Shown here: piece by piece, positions 8,218 through 14,417 of the stretch | How the letters are laid out: each line of letters starts with the position of its first letter | How positions within the stretch are numbered: position 1 is the stretch's first letter | Assembly: GCF_019649055.1 (NCBI RefSeq) | Contig: NW_026570375.1 | Coordinates: 250,001-264,417 of the forward strand | From: Paramacrobiotus metropolitanus | Taxonomy: Eukaryota > Tardigrada > Eutardigrada > Parachela > Macrobiotidae | Direction of reading: 5' to 3' | DNA: 14,417 nt | Program-made: the position numbers and the translations under genes | The notes under the pieces: model-generated | What the model was told of the DNA's origin: nothing | Database searches by the model: none | The model's input: only the letters and a program-made list of their open reading frames with translations

Positions 8218-8919
8218 CGTGACTCTCGCAATCACCTCAAACTTCAAAGTTCCAAGAGCTGATTGTTGACATGATTTGCGCTGCTCGCCCTGGGGCGGTT
8301 GGAGCTGCTGTCCCAAAGTACAAACTGAAACGTTTTAACTTTTTAAGCGGCGTCGCGAATGTCTGTGCTTCACTGCTTCGTACTGTGAAATGTTGGCTTC
8401 GATGGTTTCTGACGAATTGTAACGAATGCAAAATATAACGCAGAACAATTTAAATCAACACCGTAGTTTCACGGCATTGTAAGTAGGCGATTTACACGTG
8501 CGAGCTTGGTGCCAGCGTAAAAGTATTACCATATATCTATATTCGCATTCGGACGTTTTCACAATATGGGTGCGCATACCGCGACACCAGAAGAGTGACG
8601 GAGACACGATATCACAATATATACTACGAGTAATAAAAATGATGGGAAAAAAACCCAGACATTGAAAAAATAGCAATACTTCTAAATGGCTTCAAATTCT
8701 TTGTCCGCACATACAGGTTTCCCAAATAGCAGCGCATTTCCTCTACGATCTCGCTACGCCTACGTTGTTTTGGGGAAGACGTAGATTTTGGTTGTTACTA
8801 TGTAGGAGCACACTTTGAACTCTTAAACCGTACCCGCTGTTAACAGTGTGGAATGAGACACACTGTAGCGTCGCGCACATGTCATTCTGAAAGGTCAACG
8901 CTTTACTCGACTGAATCAA
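8218..8919. other. spacer without recognised gene
   Basis: Minus-strand open frames at 8237-8431 and 8455-8676 have no recognisable domain, and no splice-linked partner is apparent. This lies downstream of the minus-strand GPCR remnant, so part of it may once have been its 3' flank. Confidence 0.45.
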
Positions 8920-9410
8920 TTATCTTAAGCTGACCAGCCACATCACCGGATCAAAGATCATCTGCAGGGAGTACATGGTAATGCAGACATTGGCCACCCA
9001 CACCGGCATCCGAATGCCCAGATAAATCATGGCAAAATACACATCCGACGGAGTCCAACAGATAAACACACTCATCGACGTCATCGTCAACACTACGAAC
9101 GGCTTCACCTAGCTTGCGCTGTCTCCGAGCTGACCCTTCGGACTTTCGAGCGACATACTCAGCGTAGCGCTTCGTTTTCGCCACCGTCTCAATACTCTCG
9201 CCGTCACTAACCGGTTTCATGCTAGCAGTAGTATTTTGGCTGGATCCGGGATTCGTATCCCGGTTATCCACGCGTTTATTTCTCCAACGCTTTGCCATGA
9301 TGTAGATGTAAACGATCACGATGAGAATCAGCGGCATAAAACGATGCAGGATAATATCAGCGCGCCGCCAGGCCAGTATACCTCACTACTATAGACGGCT
9401 GTATAGGCGC
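8920..9410 (-). pseudogene. rhodopsin-family GPCR remnant (TM5-TM7), two frameshifts
   Basis: The sequence encodes the last third of a seven-transmembrane receptor. An extracellular stretch TAVYSSEVYW leads into TM5 (ALILSCIV, then FMPLILIVIVYIYIMAKRW). A hydrophilic third intracellular loop with SIETVAKTK and RRQRKL follows. TM6 is KPFVVLTMTSMSVFICWTP, with the classical CWxP motif, and TM7 is VANVCITMYSLQMIFDPVMW, with DPxxW where NPxxY is usual; a stop follows shortly. Two shifts break it: one T appears missing in the T-run at 9338-9341, and one G appears extra at about 9108-9109 (CTAGGTGAAG). TM1-TM4 are not visible upstream, so it is either a truncated pseudogene or a gene whose other exons are diverged. 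If both shifts are assembly errors the fragment could be intact. The ligand cannot be inferred. Confidence 0.7.
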
Positions 9411-9412
9411 TT

Positions 9413-9437
9413 TTCCCACGGTGTGACCCCGTGGGAA
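9413..9437. repeat. 9-bp inverted repeat in the GPCR flank
   Basis: TTCCCACGG (9413-9421) and CCGTGGGAA (9429-9437) form a perfect stem around a 7-nt loop. It lies just upstream of the recognisable GPCR sequence, where receptor similarity is lost. Confidence 0.6.
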
Positions 9438-9540
9438 CCGGCTGCCGTGACCTTTGTTCTGTCGATAGCCGGCATGAATTACCGGCTGACATACACAAGA
9501 ACCTAATAATTATAGCGTTCGTAATTAGTGGCACACTGTA

Positions 9541-10036
9541 ATAAACAAAAATTAATATTCTTGTAAAGTAATTTATAGTTTATTTTCAAAAAACCTCACT
9601 GTAATCGTAGATTTGTCAACTAGGTATCAGCAACCTAAAATACATATATTACTACACTAATGTCAAAAACGACATTTAATTAAATAATAATATCTTTGTA
9701 ATAGCGCAATTCCACACATTTCTTCGCCATCTATGCTGCGCTTACAGCGGCTGTACCGGCTGATTAATATGCCGCAAAACAGTAAAAAAGTGTAACATAC
9801 CATCTGGCCATGCAAGATACAGTTCAGTACTTCCGGACGGCTTCACTTTTGGCGGTCTCTTTGAAAATTGTGTCAAAACAGTTACATTAATATTTATATT
9901 CATTGTGATGTTGGGAAGAGAAGGCGGATGTGCAGCAAGCACCAGCTTAAAACTCACTGCAGGCTTATCACTTTGTCATTTCAAACTGCTACACACACAA
10001 CGCCAATTTTCAGTCAGTTACTACGAAGAATCGCAG
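9541..10036. other. AT-rich spacer
   Basis: I see no supportable gene. A minus-strand frame at 9742-9957 contains several Asn-x-Thr/Ser sequons near its start, as extracellular receptor N-termini can, and lies upstream of the GPCR remnant. It has no donor or domain that I could connect to TM5-TM7. Confidence 0.4.
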
Positions 10037-10066
10037 TCGAAATTATTTTCATCGAAATTATTTTCA
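10037..10066. repeat. perfect 15-bp tandem duplication
   Basis: TCGAAATTATTTTCA is present twice back to back (10037-10051 and 10052-10066). As 15 is a multiple of three, it would add five residues without shifting any frame, but I cannot show that the region is coding. Confidence 0.85.
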
Positions 10067-10315
10067 TCAAGCGAAATCAACTAACGTCGGATATTATGGC
10101 TGATACTATTCAAGGTGAGACTTAATTAAATTAGCATTATGTGATAATTAAACGAAGCACCATTGGAATATAAAATGTTGATTAATAAAGATTTTGTTAT
10201 GTTAAGAATTTTTTTAAATTAATTAAACTTCCGAATTATTTACTAGAATTATTTATTGAAAATCTGTATATAGAACTGAATTAAATTTTATTACTTTTGT
10301 AAAATAAAATATGAA
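10067..10315. other. AT-rich spacer with possible first exon
   Basis: At 10096 an ATG (MADTIQ) is followed by CAAG|GTGAGA, which resembles a first coding exon with a donor. I found no matching acceptor before 10,315, so it stays a weak candidate. The remainder is AT-rich. Confidence 0.25.
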
Positions 10316-10636
10316 ATGCGCTGCAACGATTACCAAATACGTTGTGCGAATGCTGCAACGCCCACCTGTTATGCCGGCTTGTACAACCCGGTTGCCTCTG
10401 GGCAGCGGGAGTGCGGATTCTGCCTGGACGTGTCAGCAAAGGTCTTCCCGTGGATTATGTCACCAGTCCATCGGTCTACCGCAGCCTGCTTCGCGTATGT
10501 GCACCTGGAAAACTGGACATCGGTTTACACGTTACGCAGGACTAAGACAGTCATGGGTGAAAATATGGCATATTCCGGATGGAGGTGTCAGAGAAATGCG
10601 TGTGCGTCGCACAGGTTAGTCAGTGACTGCGGCTAA
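10316..10636 (+). CDS. candidate cysteine-rich protein or exon
   Basis: This open frame encodes 106 residues in a block visibly GC-richer than the AT-rich DNA on both sides. It has about ten cysteines (C3, C10, C18, C33, C36, C58, C91, C96, C105), including RECGFCLDV and GWRCQRNAC, a spacing reminiscent of small disulfide-rich extracellular modules. There is no signal peptide in this frame, so if real it may be an internal exon. A CACAG|GTTAGT site near 10614 could be a donor near its 3' end. The overlapping frame at 10342-10545 also reads plausibly, so the choice of frame is not secure. I do not recognise the family. Confidence 0.3.
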   Translation: MRCNDYQIRCANAATPTCYAGLYNPVASGQRECGFCLDVSAKVFPWIMSPVHRSTAACFAYVHLENWTSVYTLRRTKTVMGENMAYSGWRCQRNACASHRLVSDCG

Positions 10637-10714
10637 TTGGGAAAGATTGAACGATATATTTTTCGGCTAAAGATTTTTCAAAGTGAGTGCTACTTGTACA
10701 ACACTGCTGTATCC

Positions 10715-10867
10715 ATTAGTCCATGTGCGTTAGCTACTGGTATGTGCAGAAAACGCATACATCTATACCGCTAAAGCGCTTTCGCAATTGCCATTGGCTA
10801 ACCAGTGCTACTTGTATAGGTGTATGCGTGATTCGAACACATACAAGAAGCCAGCACATGCACTAGT
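10715..10867. repeat. 153-nt imperfect inverted repeat
   Basis: Outer arms ATTAGTCCATGTGC (10715 onward) and the complement of GCACATGCACTAGT (up to 10867) pair. Inside them, TATGTG...ACGCATACATCTATAC (10741-10768) pairs with GTATAGGTGTATGCGT...CACATA (10814-10843), the inner 16 bp with one mismatch. The 45-nt central loop contains the palindrome AAAGCGCTTT. No ORF is enclosed. A small MITE or structured-transcript hairpin are both possible. Confidence 0.75.
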
Positions 10868-12111
10868 ATATTTCTAATCGGATGTTACAATAAGAACGAC
10901 ATCCAATCGCGGAGCACATTCTGTAACCAGCCGGTGGTGATTCATGGTTGAGTGCAAATGTGCGGGTCTGTAGTCAAGCAGCATGAATGCATGAGTGCGT
11001 GCACGTAAAAGCAAACAATTTGCACGGATCGGAATTACACGTGAACGACTTGCTGTTGTTCGTAATGTACATGGTACTTTACTGATGCAAAAATAAGGCT
11101 GTACTGTTTTGACCTTTTAGGGAATCGTATGGGATGTTGGGCGCAGAGATGCTGTGAGGGCAATCGACTGTCACCGGGATGTGGTCTGCTCAACGGGTTT
11201 TAATTTCACGGATAGCCCATTTGGTACCACATGTCGCGATCTGCAGGTTGGTTGCCTCCTTCAGTGAAATTTTGTTAAAATGTGATCAGCGGCATGTTTT
11301 TTCACGGTTATTTATTTGGGTTAAACGATTGTCCATAACGAGTTGCGAACATGTTTTTTTCGTTTTAACTTTAACGAGTAAAATTTTTACGTTCATGTTT
11401 GCATAACTTGGTGCTGCGAGACGTTGTTATTACGAAATTTCGTATATGTTTGTCGAATGGCTGCAGATTAATGAATTGACCCATGTGAATATACTCCGCC
11501 GATGCTGATGCCGGATGATTTCAATGCCAACGAAAAATCAAAATTGATCGACAGTACTTTAAAGCAAGTGGGGCTGTAATGTTTCCGGTCTGAAGCCCGA
11601 ATTCCCATTCCGCATAGTTATACATTTTGTCGGAACCCCAACGAAGTGGGGATTATGCGGAAGTAGAGAGTAAAGCCGGCAAGTATTTTACTTTAATCGT
11701 TGTCTTGTCCGTCAACTGTCCCGCGGAGACTGCGGCTGACGAAAGTCGTTTATGCCATTTTTCACATGGTGCTGTACGTTATGGAAATTAGAATTAGAAA
11801 ACTCTTTATTTCCTCTTGCGCTGCTGGTACGTGTTGGCCAGATAATTGGAAATTTCCGCTTTGCCGATAATCTTGCATTGCTTTACGCACATGGAATTCC
11901 GTTAAGAAAGATTTTGATATGACTTATATGTCGGTATCTACAAACAGTGATAGGGTTGCAGAACTATAGCCAGAATTTTGGTCAACTTTTAACGTACTTT
12001 AATTTTAAACTTGCTACTAAATCAAAAAACTTGCGAAGAAAATCGTTCCTTTTGTCTCTGCTAATTTTGATGTTGTGGTAAAATGCATACATTCTGATAG
12101 CGTAGTGTGGT
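10868..12111. other. long spacer without recognised gene
   Basis: No convincing coding frame, RNA gene or long repeat is visible on either strand. The open frame at 11179-11406 has no motif and its composition follows the local DNA. Base composition is more balanced than in the AT-rich spacers, so diverged or very short exons could be hidden here. Confidence 0.45.
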
Positions 12112-12414
12112 ATGCGTGCTGCGTTATGCGTTTGGTTTTTCATTGTTTACCATCTGATTTTAGGGATAACATGCCCAGTCACTCCAAAGTTAAGGAATAC
12201 TGTCCGTTGGTATTTCGTAATTTGCGGAGCGTTTCCGCACACGGACAGTCAATACATGGTAAAGTATGCTGCGTCCCTGGATGTCAATGGATTTCCTGTG
12301 CGACTAACGGTTGCCGTCTTGTGTATGCAGCTGTCCCTTACTGGATCTGAGCCGGTCATGAAGGAGGATAGTGTATCAACGTACTATCACGGGCGATTAG
12401 CGTTTTATTATTAA
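12112..12414 (+). CDS. candidate small secreted protein
   Basis: The ATG at 12112 opens a 100-residue frame beginning MRAALCVWFFIVYHLILGIT, a basic residue followed by a hydrophobic stretch that looks like a signal peptide or a single membrane anchor. A segment GFPVRLTVAVLCMQLSLTG follows, and the frame stops at 12414. A possible 72-bp intron (12259 GTAAAG to 12330 TATGCAG) is in phase, so removing it shortens the protein by 24 residues without altering the frame. A competing frame overlaps at 12075-12350. I recognise no family, and coding status rests only on the open frame and its N-terminus. Confidence 0.28.
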   Translation: MRAALCVWFFIVYHLILGITCPVTPKLRNTVRWYFVICGAFPHTDSQYMVKYAASLDVNGFPVRLTVAVLCMQLSLTGSEPVMKEDSVSTYYHGRLAFYY

Positions 12415-12852
12415 AACCCTAACGCGGGAGGAAGTGGAAGAGATGAGTAGTAAAAGGCGTCCCGCAAAGCGATTTTGGATTCCAGTTATCCACTGGACTT
12501 CCTGACTGCAGTTTGTGACGTCACAATAAGTAAATAAATTCCGCAAAAAAATTAAAACTAAAAATATACTTTGTATTAATAATTTACAAAAATATTACTA
12601 TAGTTACTGATTAAATCGTTAATTGTTGACTGCATTTAAATACTTACCCCTAGTTTTCTATACTGTATAAGGAAACCCTTGACCGTTTACTGTACTGTAT
12701 TATTATTTGATTTATTTACGGGGATAATATAAAGTAGGTGAAAGCATTTAATAACTAAAGCGGTTTAGAGGCATAAAACGATTACGTTATTTAGAATTTT
12801 TATATAGTTTCTAAGCTCAACAGCGAAATGGAAACCAGTAAGTAATAGCTTG
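12415..12852. other. AT-rich 3' flank of the minus-strand gene
   Basis: This AT-rich stretch lies downstream of the stop codon of the four-exon minus-strand gene and would include its 3' untranslated region. No open frame is supportable. Confidence 0.5.
12711..12716 (-). promoter_or_regulatory. possible polyadenylation signal
   Basis: TTTATT on the plus strand reads AATAAA on the minus strand, about 140 nt downstream of the TAA stop at 12853-12855. The position suits the four-exon gene, but AATAAA is common in AT-rich DNA. Confidence 0.4.
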
Positions 12853-13988
12853 TTAGTCATCGTCCGAGGCGCTCATTTCTGAATCGCTTTCTCCTACGTC
12901 ATCCACGCGCGGGTCATCACGGACTTCCGGATGGTCACCTGACAAAATGAAATAAAACCACAATATTTTAGGGAAACGAATACAGATAAGCTGATCATAC
13001 CATGCAGCGCATTCTTAGCCAGGTTTATGGCAATATCCAGTTTGTTCAAAGCAGCGGTGACATCACGTCCATTCTCAGACTGGGTCAGGTATCGGTCAGC
13101 GATGAGGGTGCTAACAGTGGACATTTCTTGGACAATGGGAAAAAACGCTTCCTGGGCTGCAAGAAACTGTGAAATAAAACTTAATACTTGTCAAAGGAAC
13201 TACACTTACCAATGGTCATCTTCTCAATGTTTAGCTTTGATTTGAGATGTTCAAAGCCATTTATCAGGGAGAGGCAGTGTTCCTTAATTTTGTCGTTATA
13301 CATTGATACCGTGTTTGACAGCTCAGTCAGTTGTTTCCACAAGGATTTGTACGCCTTGGTTCTTGCCGTAAGCTCGCTTTGCAACAGCTGAGCGGTAGGC
13401 ACAAGTTCACTGGTCGTTCCAATGTGAGTTCGCGAATTTTTCTCCAGCAATTTCGTTTCGTCTTGTTTCTTTTTGTTGTCAGCGATGATGCGTGTGATTT
13501 TCTGCGAGTTGTGTGATGGGTAATTTGATATTTCATCGATCCAGTAGCCCTCATCAGACGATGGCATACTGTCTGGCGGACAGGAAGCCAAAAGAGTTGC
13601 AATGCTTTCCATGTGGTACTTTTCCATTGCTTGTGCAACGTCCAACAGCTTCTTCAGTATCACAATAATAGCAGTGAACATTGCTTTCTGATGGTGGTGA
13701 ATGTACGCGAGGTCGAGAGCGCTCTTCTGGAACTTGCGCACCAGTTTACCCTGTAAATAAATGCAACTGATAATTAGGTTACTGCATAAAAGCATTTCTT
13801 ACCGTCTTAGTGCGCCATTCATCGGATTGGATGTTCAAGTATTTAGTGGTGTCCACAGCCAGCCTGTTTCTGTACTTGATGTTGTAGACATTGCTATGGC
13901 TGGCAAAATCCACAAAATATTGTGGCAGTTTCGTAGCGGGTTTTTTGGAATCCCTAAAAAGGAAGTAGACGTTAATACATACTGCCAT
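12853..13988 (-). CDS. four-exon gene, 322-aa helical protein with acidic tail, function unknown
   Basis: Coding segments are 13803-13988, 13210-13750, 13001-13156 and 12853-12938. They are separated by GT-AG introns of 52, 53 and 62 bp with consistent phases (0, 1, 1), totalling 969 nt. The start chosen is the ATG at 13988 (MAVCINVYFLF), in an AAATGG context and in frame with the exon that follows. The protein has DSKKPATKLPQYFVDF near its N-terminus, then long amphipathic helices (LVRKFQKSALDLAYIHHHQ; ILKKLLDVAQAMEKYHMES). A polar DNKKKQDETKLLEKN region follows, then heptad-like sequence from SELTARTKAYKSLWKQLTEL to LNIEKMTIG. The last exon encodes only the acidic tail DDVGESDSEMSASDDD. There is no catalytic motif. 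The helical layout could suit a BAR-like or coiled-coil scaffold, but I cannot assign a family. It has no close neighbour on the same strand. Confidence 0.75.
12939..13000 (-). other. intron 3 of the four-exon gene (62 bp)
   Basis: The donor is CATG|GTATGATC and the acceptor is TCATTTTGTCAG|GTGACC. Phase 1 joining gives HGDHPEVRDD and opens the acidic tail; reading through would give a different, shorter end. Confidence 0.75.
13157..13209 (-). other. intron 2 of the four-exon gene (53 bp)
   Basis: The donor is ATTG|GTAAGTG and the acceptor is TTTCTTGCAG|CCCAGG. Phase 1 joining forms GCC CAG GAA (AQEAFFPIVQEM). A CACAG ten bases earlier is out of frame, so the TTGCAG site is preferred. Confidence 0.75.
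13751..13802 (-). other. intron 1 of the four-exon gene (52 bp)
   Basis: The donor is GACG|GTAAG and the acceptor is TTATTTACAG|GGTAAAC. Phase 0 joining links DEWRTKT to GKLVRKF, merging two open frames into one. Confidence 0.75.
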
Positions 13989-14183
13989 TTCTTTTCAACT
14001 TTTACTTAGGTCATAAAATTGACGACTACAACAGTGGGTGAAACTTACAGAATTATTATTAATAAAAAACGAATACATATTCGCTGCGCGTGCCATTTAC
14101 TTATGTTATTTTAAATGTTCATTTAAACAGAATTACCCATAACTGTGCAACAGTTCGTTTTGTTTTTTATTTTAAGGGTATCA
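13989..14183. other. 5' flank of the four-exon gene
   Basis: This AT-rich DNA upstream of the ATG at 13988 would hold its promoter and 5' untranslated region. A short minus-strand frame at 14049-14096 (MARAANMYSFF...) ends at a GTAAGT donor, but I could not join it in phase to the gene. Confidence 0.45.
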
Positions 14184-14417
14184 TTTGGAGCATTTATCGT
14201 TTACGTGTGTTTGTTGTTTAGCACGTAGAACGACAACTGCTCCAAAAAATTAAACCCTTGTTTTTCGGTTAATTAGCGGGTTGATTTGAAGCAGAGAGTA
14301 GTCTGAAGTTAAATTTAGCAGTCAAAGTTTTTCGTTTAATTCAAAAAGTATTTTTGGGAACATCTATCCTTTGCACGCATTTGTTGTCAGCGCGCAAACG
14401 ACAGCTGCTCCATAAAA
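14184..14417. repeat. hairpin-forming tandem repeat, period ~168 bp, cut by window end
   Basis: Copy 1 (14184-14246) is TTTGGAGCA...TGCTCCAAA, a 9-bp outer stem enclosing TACGTG/CACGTA and a TTTGTTGT loop. Copy 2 (14352-14413) has the same layout with a different inner stem, TTTGCACGC/GCGCGCAAA, and the same TTTGTTGT loop; its TGCTCC lies 168 bp after that of copy 1. Between them, GTTTTTCGGTTAATT (about 14260) is repeated as GTTTTTCGTTTAATT (about 14327). A third copy may lie beyond the window. Confidence 0.65.

Noticed and set aside
9742-9957. Minus-strand frame as the N-terminus of the GPCR
   Set aside because: It has several N-glycosylation-type sequons but no membrane segment, and I found no splice route to TM5-TM7.
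10829-10843. tRNA-like T-loop on the minus strand (GTTCGAATC)
   Set aside because: The flanking bases do not form a T stem and no acceptor stem, D arm or anticodon arm is present; the region is explained by the inverted repeat.
11179-11406. 75-residue plus-strand open frame
   Set aside because: It has no motif or splice signal, and its length is within what chance would give in this composition.
12411-12424. Telomere-like AACCCTAA word
   Set aside because: It is a single unit with no tandem array.
14049-14096. Possible first coding exon (MARAANMYSFFINNNS) ending in a GTAAGT donor, upstream of the four-exon gene
   Set aside because: Direct joining to the 13953 acceptor is out of phase and hits a stop. 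A 20-nt intervening exon would fix the phase but contains an in-frame TGA. The start at 13988 is simpler.

Overview
This window looks like a stretch of invertebrate animal nuclear DNA. It is generally AT-rich and gene-poor. Three coding exon junctions at 12,853-13,988 and one at 3,332-3,727 can be reconstructed with GT-AG introns of only 52-63 bp and perfectly matching phases. It also carries a rhodopsin-family GPCR remnant and a non-LTR-type retroelement of a kind I know from aquatic invertebrate genomes. No bacterial operon structure, CRISPR array, tRNA or rRNA is visible. I cannot name the species; a tardigrade or another compact-intron invertebrate would fit, but that is inference.

Layout: 1-2,750 is non-coding, AT-rich and full of small tandem duplications, including a 183-bp two-copy repeat built around a TAAGTACT motif and an isolated all-GC hairpin. 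On the minus strand, 2,754-3,131 encodes a possible BED/C2H2-like zinc-finger fragment. On the minus strand, 3,332-3,727 is a small two-exon gene for an acidic 110-residue protein. Positions 3,948-6,792 (minus) are a single degenerate retroelement ORF: CCHC finger, reverse transcriptase with YMDD, a CxC-H-C knuckle and a restriction-like (PD-(D/E)XK-like) nuclease. It is broken by one frameshift and one in-frame stop. Positions 6,793-8,900 hold a 26-bp-period duplication, a GGCAAA-rich degenerate minisatellite and a 567-bp imperfect foldback (MITE-like) element.

Positions 8,920-9,410 (minus) encode TM5-TM7 of a GPCR interrupted by two single-base frameshifts. Positions 9,540-12,850 are mostly non-coding, with a cysteine-rich candidate ORF at 10,316, a 153-nt inverted repeat at 10,715 and a candidate secreted protein at 12,112. 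Positions 12,853-13,988 (minus) are a well-supported four-exon gene for a 322-residue helical protein with an acidic tail. The window ends in a hairpin-containing tandem repeat at 14,184-14,417.

The genes do not form a pathway. The strongest biological story is a GC-richer retroelement lying just upstream of, and in the same orientation as, a small gene, in a region dense with foldback and tandem repeats. Nothing here is convincingly a wholly new system; the best leads are the retroelement, the long foldback and the unrecognised intron-containing genes.
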